Assembly (NCBI RefSeq): GCF_000002985.6
Contig: NC_003283.11
Span: 558,001 to 622,000 of the forward strand
Direction of reading: 5' to 3'
DNA length: 64,000 bases
From: Caenorhabditis elegans
Lineage: Eukaryota > Nematoda > Chromadorea > Rhabditida > Rhabditidae
A program made the position numbers and the translations under genes. Under the pieces are notes generated by a model that had not been told where the DNA came from, did no database searches, and was given only the letters and a program-made list of their open reading frames with translations. This document shows positions 32,482 to 41,923 of the stretch, piece after piece. Within the stretch, counting starts at the first letter, position 1. Every line of letters starts with the position of its first letter.

Positions 32482-34463
32482 ATGGAAAGAGAAGCACTAC
32501 TGCACACCTCTTCTTCTCCGAAAAATTCCGAGTTAAGTTCCCCAACAAAGAGGCCTTCAAAATCGCTACTTATAATATTTGCTCTGACAAATGTCGCATT
32601 TCTCATATGCTTTTCAAAAATTAAATTTTCGACTGGAGGAACAGGTAAGCAGGTTCCTGAAAATGCTTAACAGTGCTATGAGTGTGAATTTTTAGAAGTG
32701 ACAAAAATTGCTAGACCAGAAGTTATTGTTAAAGTACCCACTGAAATATCAACAACAAGTACAGCTCTGTCATCCACTAGTCAATTTATTAGCAGCACGA
32801 ATGCTCCAGCTCCGCGTAGCCCTGAAAATAAGATTTTCCCTCAAAACTCGTAGGTTTCTGAAATATATTCAAGCAACTAAAAACATATTTAGAACTGATT
32901 GTCCTTACGAACAATGGAACCAAGTAAGAACAGATTTTATTCCAAACATGAATTTCCATAAAAAATTGTCCAAAAAATGGAAATCTGATTTCAAATATTT
33001 ATATCACACATTACCTTCTGCTGGTGCGGCTTTTGTACATGAAGATCAAATTGTTGTAACCTTAACTGCAGAGAATCAGGTTGAGTAAGTTTTTGAGAAA
33101 ATGTTTCGGTGTTAAAAATTGTTGTTTTTTTCTAGCGATACCGTGTACTGCCGATATTATGATTGCCGGCGGAGAGAAATTATGGATCCCTTCAAAAGTA
33201 CAATTTTCCCAAGGTGTACAGTTTTTTGTCCGCGACGTCCCGGTACGAAGTTCATCACAATTTCAAAGGATTTGAATGAAACACTCGAATATTCAATTCC
33301 AATCGTTCCCAGACTAGAAAGTAACATTAAAACTCAAATTTCTGTTTTAAAACCCCCTAAACCAATTTCAGAGCCACCACACTACTTTACTGTTTGTATG
33401 GCAACTCTCTACGGAGATGAGCCAAAATTCCTGCAAATTGTGGATTTTATAGAGTACCATAAGCTGCAAGGAGCAACGTTTTTCCACATTTATTTGAGAA
33501 ATGTTTCGGATTATGACAGAGTGTTACTAGACAATTATGTTAAAACTGGTGACATTGAATTAATAACTTTGCAAGACCATTTTTGGAGAGCCGACTATAT
33601 GTGGCATCATGGTCAAATTAATGTTAGTTTTGAACACGAATATTGTGACTATTTTATGTAAAATTTCAGGATTGTCATCATCGTAGCAAGCACTTCTCGA
33701 AATGGACGGCACTAATCGATATTGATGAGAGGCTGGAAATGAAGAGTGACAAATTTAAAACAGTCGTTGATTATTTGGAGTACGTACTTAAATTTTTGAA
33801 GCATTTACTCAACTTTTTTTCAGCTCAATTCAGGATGATTCAATTTCGAGCCTGCGTTTTCGGGTAAAATGGGTTATGAAGCACAACTATACACCTGCCA
33901 GATACGAAAATGAAACACAGGTAAGTAAATTTTGAGTGAATAAATCTAAGCCCAATGCTACCACGTGTTTCAAAAATTATTGTAAAATCGATTCTAGCTT
34001 CAAAGTGAAATGATCTTCCATAAATATCAAAATACTTCCCAACTCGGTCGTGAACGGGATCAGCCGAAATGCATTATTCGTCCGGAAAATGTTGCGATGA
34101 TGTCGATTCACGGGCCAAAAGATATGTATAAAGGTAAAAAAAAGATCGTGGTACCAGAAGACACTGGGTTCATAAGGTATGAGCAATTGCGAAAGTTTAG
34201 TAGAATAAATGAAAAATTCCAGGCACTATCGCAATGTGGAAAATAAAATTTTTGCACACGGATATAAGAAAATGATGTCACATGCTCCGTTCAACATTTC
34301 CCCAATTGATCATGATATTGATAAAGATTTATCGAAAAAAATTATGGACCGTGTAAAGTGGACTTATGAAATTGTGCAACCAACTTGTGAACAGAAAGCG
34401 AAAATGTATAGAGTCGAGTCTACCAGTCCTCCTTGCAACAATGAAACGAAGAATTTGAATTGA
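32482..34463 (+). CDS. GT92 (DUF23) glycosyltransferase, copy 2
   Basis: About 523 residues, with the same nine-exon structure and phases as copy 1. Exons are 32482-32644, 32696-32849, 32893-33084, 33136-33320, 33372-33622, 33670-33779, 33824-33920, 33998-34176 and 34223-34463. N-terminal MEREALLHTSSS is followed by a signal anchor (LLIIFALTNVAFLICF) and a Ser/Thr-rich stem. Catalytic-region blocks are VYCRYYDCRRREIMDPF, VCMATLYGDEPKFLQIVDFI, DHFWRADYMWHHGQIN, WTALIDIDERLE and KCIIRPENVAMMSIHGP. It is much closer to copy 3 than to copy 1. It presumably acts in the Golgi on a glycan acceptor. Donor sugar and acceptor are unknown. Confidence 0.88.
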
Positions 34464-35273
34464 AAATGATAATGATAATAAAACAGATTATAATTGTTTT
34501 GAAGCTGAATTGATTTTATATAAAAATTGCCTAATCACTTTGCAATAATAGCATTCAAGAAAAAAGTACTAGCTCAAAGCATTAAAGAGTAAAAAATCTA
34601 AGACATTACTTTTTTAGGCACAAAATGACCCAACACTACTGAGTTTCGTAATGAGACGTTTTGAAAGTTTCTCAAAAAAAGTTATGGTTATTTGAAAATT
34701 CTGTAAAAAAGGCTCATTTTCAGCTAAAATCGAAATTTTTGAAATCTTCTTGGTGTCCACAATATTTATTAAAAAGTCATAATTAAATAAAAGTTGAGTA
34801 CCAGACGCTGCGAAGTCTAAAAATAAGCATTTTTTTCCAGAACTTTATACCACCATTACTTATTTTTATTAAATCCAATCAAGTGCAGTCTTTGAAGTTT
34901 CTCAAAATATTTCATGATAGCTCACAAAAGGTTGCCAGATTGCGATTTTGGTGGTCATTGGCAAGTTTTCATTGTCCTTCAGCTTTTAGAAGAAAGAAAG
35001 TGATATTCACAATTTTTCTGCTAGATTTTTTTGTGGCCTTTCAGTTTCAAGTTTTTTTGAAATTTCGAAATGATCAAATTTTCTAACATTTTGCCCACTT
35101 TCCTTTATCTCATCAAGCTTCGAGAACAAAAAGCCATTTATCGAATTTTTTCTAACACAACATTTTCCGCATCCCGACTTTTTTCTGGATAACATCTCAT
35201 TTTTGTTCCAATGCTATCTACCTGAAATCTACAAGATGAAGCATTATTCCCCTTCATTTTATTTCATTTCAAA
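34464..35273. other. Intergenic with half of a dispersed foldback repeat
   Basis: Positions 34610-34830 match one arm of the TTAA-flanked element at 14924-16450 (GTAATGAGACGTTTTGAAA, GCTAAAATCGAAATTTTTGA). Positions 35030-35273 are the duplicated upstream flank shared with copy 2, including the GGATGCGGAAAATG block and TATCTACCTGAAATCTACAA. Confidence 0.55.
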
Positions 35274-37677
35274 ATGGAAAGAGAAGCACTGCTGCACACC
35301 TCTTCTTTTCCGAAAAATTCCGAGTCAAGTTTCCCAACAAAGAGCATTTCAAAATCGCTACTTATTATATTTGCTCTGTCGAATATTGCATTTTTCATAT
35401 GCTTTTCAAAAATTAAATTTTCGATTGGAGGATCAGGTAAGCAAGTTTTTGAAAACAGAGCTATAAATTTGAACTTTCCGAAGTTTCAGAAATTGTTAGA
35501 CCAGAAGTTATTGTTAGCGTACCCACTGAAACATCAACAACAACAAGTACATCTCTGTCATCCACCAGTCAATTTATTAGCAGCACAAATGCTCCAGCTC
35601 TGCGTAGCCCGGAAAATAAGATTTTCCCTCAAAACTCGTAGGTTTCTGAAATATATTCAAGCAACTAAGTGAATATTCAGAACGAATTGTCCTTACGAGG
35701 AGTGGAACCAAGTGAGAACAGATTTTATTCCAAACACGGATTTACATAAGCAATGGTCGAAAAAGTGGAAATCTAATTTCAAATATTTATATCACACATT
35801 ACCTTCTGTTGCTGCCGCTTTTTTACATGAAGATCAAATTGTTGTAACCTTGACTGCAGAGAATCAGGCAGAGTAATTTTATGAAAAGTACTTTAGGTAT
35901 TAAAAAAAAGTTTTTTTAAGTGAAATTGTGTACTGCCGTTATTATGACTGCCGGCGGAGAGAAATTATGGACCATTTTGAAAGTACCATTTTCCCAAGGG
36001 GTACTGTCTATTGTGCACGACGTCCCGGTGCGAAGTTCATCACAGTTTCGAAGACTTTGAAGAAAATACTCGAATATTCAGTTCCCATTGTTTCAAGACT
36101 AGGAAGTAAGTCTGAATTACGGAACCGCGACTCATAAACCTGATTTAATTCTAGAACCTCAACACTACTTCACTGTTTGCATGGCACCATTATACGGGGA
36201 TGAGCCGAAGTTTCTGCAAATTGTGGATTTTATAGAGTACCATAAGCTTCAAGGAGCAACGTTTTTCCACATTTATTTGAGAAATGTTTCGGATTATGAT
36301 AGGGTGTTATTAGACAATTATGCTAAAACTGGAGATATTGAATTGATAACTTTGCAAGATCATTTCTGGAGAGCCGACTATATGTGGCACAATGGACAAA
36401 TAAATGTAAAATTTGAAAGCGAGGTATTTGAAAATTGCTGGTTTCTTTTAGGACTGCCACCACCGTAACAGGTACTTCTCGAAATGGACAGCGTTAATCG
36501 ACATTGATGAGAGGCTGGAAATGAAGAGTGACAAATTTAAAATAGTCGCTGATTATTTGGAGTACGTATAGCTATTCAGATCAGGGGTGGGCGCCAATTC
36601 CGGCAAAGTTTTCTGTCGACGAATTCGGCAAATCGGCAAATTGCCAGTTTACAAATTTGCCAAAATTTTGATTTTCGGTAAATTGTCGATTTACAAAGAT
36701 TTTTTAAAAGAGGGAAACACTTTAAAGTATGCCTGTATGAAATTTTTTTCCTGTTTTTTTTTTCTTTTTTTTCATTGAATTAGCTTAACTTTTCAAAATT
36801 GATGTAGGGATATTCATAGGAGGCATACAATTTTGTCGATTAAAATTGAAATGCTGAAATTTCCAAAAAAATGTGCAAAACCACAATTTGCCGAAAACTT
36901 TCTGCAATTGGCCGATTTGCCAAGTTTGCCGGAAATTTTAATTCCAGCAAATTTGCCGATTTGCCAATTTATCAAAAAAAATCGTTTGCCCCCTCACTCC
37001 TCATATTACACATTTCACTGAATGAAATTTTAGTTCAATTCAAGACGACTCAATTGCAAATCTGCATTTTCGAGTGAAATGGGTTATGAAGCACCACGAC
37101 ACACCTGCCAAATACGAAAATGAAACGCAGGTGAGTAAGTTTTGAGTGGATAGCTCTCCTACGTACTAATTAACCTAGAAATTAAACGTCCTTATTTCAG
37201 TTGAAGAGAGAAATGCTTTTTCATAAATACCAAAACTTATCTCAACTCGGCGCTATTTGGGATCAACCAAAATGCATAATTCGTCCAGAAAACGTTGCGA
37301 TTATGACAATTCACGGACCCAGGGAGATGTATAAAGGAGAAAAAATGACGGTGGTGCCAGAGAACGTTGGCTTTATCAGGTAAAAAATGCTAAAAAATGC
37401 TAGAAACTGAAAAAGAATGATATAAAGTTTTTGCAGACACTATCGCAACGTGGAGCTAAGAATCTTTCATAAGGCATTTGAGAGAATGATGTCACATGCT
37501 CCATTCAATATTTCACCGATTGATAAGGATATTGATCAAGATTTATCGAAAAAAATTATGGACCGTGTAAAGTGGATTTATGAAATTGTGCAACCAACTT
37601 GTGAGCAGAAAGCCAAAATGTATAGAGTCGAGTCCACAAGTCCTTCTTGCAACAATGAAACGAAGACTTTAAATTGA
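35274..37677 (+). CDS. GT92 (DUF23) glycosyltransferase, copy 3
   Basis: About 521 residues, a close tandem duplicate of copy 2 in the same orientation. Exons are 35274-35436, 35490-35637, 35681-35872, 35921-36105, 36155-36405, 36452-36561, 37034-37130, 37201-37379 and 37437-37677. The same anchor and motifs are present: VYCRYYDCRRREIMDHF, VCMAPLYGDEPKFLQIVDFI, DHFWRADYMWHNGQIN, WTALIDIDERLE and KCIIRPENVAIMTIHGP. The exon 4 acceptor is TTTTTTTAAG where copy 2 has TAG. This is weaker but phase-correct. The intron at 36562-37033 has grown by insertion of a CGGCAAATTGCCG repeat that copy 2 lacks. No coding lesion was seen. Confidence 0.87.
36595..37010. repeat. CGGCAAATTGCCG-type repeat inside intron 6 of GT92 copy 3
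   Basis: The inserted sequence has the family's palindromic units at both ends (GGCAAATCGGCAAATTGCC near 36628 and the inverted GCCGATTTGCC near 36955). The equivalent intron of copy 2 is only 44 nt, so the insertion came after the duplication. Confidence 0.75.
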
Positions 37678-38507
37678 AGTTGATAGGATATAATAATAAT
37701 AATGTTTTTTTTTGTTAGAGAATTGTCGAACCGTTTTCTTTTCTTTTATAATAAAAACTATGTTTCCTTATATAATTGTCAAAATTGCCGGATGCCGGAC
37801 TATTTCGGCATTTTCAAATTTAACTGTACTTCGAAAATTACACAAACGAAATTTAAAAAAAATCACCTTTTTAGTATTTGGTTAGTCTTTTTTCAAAATA
37901 ATTTGTTTATACCGTCGAGTTTGACAAGTTTTTGGGCAAAAATAGCAAAATTTTTCCAAATGCCAAAAAAAAAATTTTCAACAGTCTAATAGTAACTCAC
38001 TGGACGACAATCTCAAAGTCCATGCAAATGCGCCCCACGTTTCAAAGAGGAACAAGGTTTAGGTTGATCAATTTAGCGAGCTCTGGTTTAGTTGACCTTT
38101 TTCCGGCGGTGTGTTGGCGGGCAGTTACGGTATCCTTTTCTAGATCCGCTGGAAAGATACGGAAACAAATGCGCTTGATCTTTTGAAAATTATTCATTTC
38201 AAAGTTCTAGCTCGGTTTTGAAGATTTCTGAAATTTTAGGAAACTTGATTAGACCAACTCAAAGTTAAAATTGATAAGCCGTTCGATTTTTTTCAAACTT
38301 CAGAAATGTCAGAGAAAAACGATATTGATGCTATCTGAAATTTAGAATTTCATTCACCGTAACCACTAACGAAATGACCTTAAAAGAAGCGCAAAAGAAT
38401 AACGAACTACCGTGAAAGATGAATATCGAAATTTCGAAAAATGGGCTTGATCTTTCTAGCGACTGCTAATTCATACAGTAACCCTTAAAACCGAAGAAAT
38501 GAGCGCT

Positions 38508-38820
38508 CAAACAAATTCTTATTGGAGCGCGCTTGCTTTGTGTAGATTTACGGGAGCTCTTTGTAAAATAACATTTTTCGTGTTTTTTTTTAGTTTTTCA
38601 TTGTGTTTCCTTCATTTACGTCAATTTTTTTCAGTTTTTTTTGAGAAATTGTTTTTGTGCCAAGCCCAACAGAAGTCCGTGTTCGTCCGGATCTGACCTT
38701 AAAATAGAGCTAATAAGATGTTAAATTGACACAAAAACAAATTTTCAGGAAAAAATTGGCAAAAAAATCGACAAAAATTAAGGAAACACGAAGCAAGCGC
38801 GCTCCAATGAGAATTTCTTT
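38508..38820. repeat. Inverted repeat with ATTGGAGCGCGCTTGC arms
   Basis: The left arm AAATTCTTATTGGAGCGCGC at 38511 continues to TTGCTT. The right arm near 38790-38817 is its near-perfect inverse (AAGCAAGCGCGCTCCAATGA). The arms continue inward imperfectly through GTGTTTCCTTCATTTACG and its inverse. It is consistent with a small foldback element. Confidence 0.65.
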
Positions 38821-39354
38821 GGGCACGTATTGGAAATAAATGATGCAGGCACTAATGAAATTCGCAATTTGAAGCTCAAATATAAAATGAATGATTAAAA
38901 AAATGCCATAGATATTTGGAATAGGAGGCAAATTCGGAGTCATTTAATGATATTTCTCATATTTCGGTACTCCAAAATTTTGGTAATTTTGGCAACATAT
39001 AAGTGTTCTCAAAAAATTTCCCTGCTTCCACAAAATTAAATCGGCAACAAGGAACTGAATCGTTTGCACTTCAAAAGTTTTACATTTCCACGTAGATCGG
39101 AACCCAATTGACCTTCAAAAGACGATGTGTCGGTACTCTTGCGGCTAGCCACGTTTTCATTCCACTTTTCCAGATCCGCTAGAAAGATACAATGGTGAGC
39201 GTTTGATCTTTTGGAAAAGGCGTTAAACTTTAAAGTTCTAGCACATTTTTCAATTGTTTCTGTAATTTCTCAAATTTTTGAAGTTTTGCTTCCTCTAAAA
39301 CAGAAATCGATGTTCAATTTTTTGGTTGAGCATCGAAAAATGCATCAAAGGTGG

Positions 39355-39850
39355 TATAGTCGAATAATTTTTATGCTTTATTAGACTTGAAATTGCTTGA
39401 AAACTTCAAATTCGATAATGCAACTTATTGAAAACTTCTAAAAAAGAACGTTATGACGGCTCAAAAACTGACCTAAAATTAGTTAAGATTTGAAATTTGA
39501 CCAATGTCGCAGAGGCTGGAAACTAATTAAGGTGCATTTAAAGGTAAATGGACCACCAGATTTGGTAAATTTTGGAAGTTTCTGGTGATCCATCGACCTC
39601 GCCTTAAATGTACCTAAATCTAGTTGAAAACAAAATATAATTAACGAATAAAACCAAAATTAGACAGTAATTTCAAATTTCAAAAAAGTGGCATTGACAC
39701 GTTGGTCGAATTTCAAATTTCAACTAACTTTTGGACATTTTTTTGAGCCACCATAATTTTTTTTTGAAAAATTTCCAAAAAGTTTCATTAATGAAATTCG
39801 GTGTTTTCAGACAATTTCAAGTCTAATAAAGCACTAGAAAACTAAAATAC
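39355..39850. repeat. Foldback repeat, about 0.5 kb
   Basis: Arms such as TTATTAGACTTGAAATTGC and GGCTCAAAAACTGACCTAAA on the left pair with inverted sequence on the right (TTTTTTGAGCCACCATAA and CAATTTCAAGTCTAATAAAG). Single arms of related elements lie at 10800-11080 and 45300-45440. Confidence 0.65.
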
Positions 39851-40539
39851 TTGTTTTACAATGTCAGTCTTAACTTCTAAAATATTTCAAAGAGTACCAC
39901 GGAGGCATATTTTCCAACCGATCCATTTAAAAGAACAAGTATCCGTACGACCTAAACGTACCTTATCTACAAATTTCAACAGTCCGTGTTGAATGCGTTA
40001 CTTCACCGATTTACTAATCTCCGACTATGATCTTGAAACGTTGCATTGTTGACATTTAAAAAATGTCAAAACAAAACTACACACAATAAGTGATTAGTTA
40101 CATCTTCATATTTAATTTTTTCTTTAAATCTGAATGATTTCGCGCAATTGTGACAAGTGCTATGTATGTATCTCAATGAATAATGGAAAATATTTACCAA
40201 TTTTCCTTTAAACAAACAAAACAAATGCACAACATGAATTTTAAATTTCAAACAATGGAGACAATGGAAACAATGGTTTTGATAAAACAAATATCAACTG
40301 ATTATATTGATTTTTGCCTTGAATAATTTTTTAAAGATCACTTCTAAAAGACATACGTGATTTTCTCTGAGAATGTTCATTGAGGAGGGCCCTCGGTGAT
40401 TTTTATCTCGACCGTACTATTCGTATTTTGTGTTAGTTTCTTTAAGAATAGTGTACTAGGGACTGGACGGCATTGTATTTTCAAAGATGGGAAAGGACGG
40501 TTACCGTATTCTCACTTGAAAAGATAGTGCTGGAGCGTT

Positions 40540-40870
40540 GTAGAATTACAGTAGTGACTTGAGCTCAGTGGTTAGATAAAGTCGGGGTATGGTAGTAGTA
40601 CTGTAGGTGTACTATACATTTAGAAAAATTACTCTTTGCTTTTTGAACGACCAGCAGATGGGGTTAGGAGGGACTATGTAGAGTACTGTAGGAGTGTTGT
40701 AGGGTTACTGTAGCAGTATTGTAAAGGTACTATAAATGTATTTATGATGTACTTCAGGAATTCTGTAGAGTTACTGTTGGAGTACTGCAAGGGTAATGTA
40801 GATGTACTTTTAACATATTTTCGGTGTACTGTAGAAGGACTGTAGGGGTACTGTAGGATTACTGAAAGTC
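40540..40870. repeat. TACTGTAG-type repeat tract
   Basis: Many units of GTACTGTAGGGGTACTGTAG with variable spacing, interrupted near 40610-40670. Confidence 0.75.
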
Positions 40871-41923
40871 TTAGAAAAAGTTGGGGCTGTCGTTTTTTTG
40901 TTCTTTTGGTTTTATTTTTTTGGTTTTTTTGACCAAGAAATATACTGCTCTTCAAAAATGTTATGTGTAGTCGGTATAATGAAAAAGTGGTTTTTTTTTC
41001 TGTTTGAATATGAAACAAAAAATTGTTTTTTTTGCTTTTCGGCGGGGATACAGTGTCAAGGCTAGTGATAACGAAAAGATAATGTGTGCTAAACTCAAAA
41101 ACTGAGCAAAATTGATCGTTCCAGACTGGAACTTCCAGTGTACAAAGGTCTAGGGATGTTTGGGTAGCATGCCTGCTTATCAATTTTGACAAAAACCTAC
41201 AAATACTGACTACCTACGCCTCTTGTCAAAAACTTACGTGGTGTTTGTTTTTTAGTACATACAAGAGCCTTATCTAAAATTTATATATTTAAATTTGACA
41301 TATGTAAAGCAATGAGAAATAGGTACGTAGGCAGCCATGATAATTGTGCATGCCTGTTACGATGTCCCTAGAAGCCTAAAAGGTGACAAGAAAGTCAAAA
41401 GACCAGAACGGGCCTTAAAAAATTAGGACAGCTCCTCACAAACTTTTTCCTCACGAAGAAGGTCGTTGGAAGTGATGTTTCAATACACACTAACACGAAA
41501 AGATCATATCAGTAAGTGAAAAAGGCGGTTTCTTCTATGTAATTAACTATTCAAACACTGAAGTATTTTTGCGTCAAAAAGTCTAATTTCGAATAGTTAT
41601 CAGTATCATTAATAATTTTACGGCTGAAAACCTGTAGATCATAACGTTTTAATTCATATAAAATTTTCCGACAGCACTTTTGAAAAGCGTGATTTTGCCG
41701 AGAATCATCAAGGACGTGAAGGATCTATCGAAGGATCAAGGCAAAAGGTGAGTGAAGTAGGGCGAAAAATGGGGGGAGTTCCGAAATTCCGGTGTGAGAT
41801 TTTGAGTCTCGATGAGTTGTAGATAAGAACGTACCTATAAAGAACCGAAGCATCGCACGCAACTTAGTCTATTTTCATTTTGCATTTTGAAATCCTATCG
41901 TATTCAATTTCAATTTCATCGCA

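Larger units (their letters stand above)
37678..41923. other. Large repeat-filled intergenic region
   Basis: I see no gene here. Contents include a duplicated segment at about 38090-38260 and 39110-39290 (TAGATCCGCTGGAAAGATAC and CAGATCCGCTAGAAAGATAC), an inverted repeat at 38508-38820 and a foldback at 39355-39850. A TACTGTAG tract lies at 40540-40870. A 172-codon minus-strand frame at 40674-41192 is largely translated repeat. Confidence 0.55.

Noticed and set aside
40066-40290. Cysteine/histidine-rich minus-strand frame resembling a zinc finger
   Set aside because: Spacing does not fit C2H2 or other known fingers, and the Cys/His arise from translated CAATGG-type repeats.
40674-41192. 172-codon open frame on the minus strand
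   Set aside because: Its C-terminal half is translated TACTGTAG repeat (LQYSNSNSTE-type), the rest has no family features, and there is no splice or promoter context.
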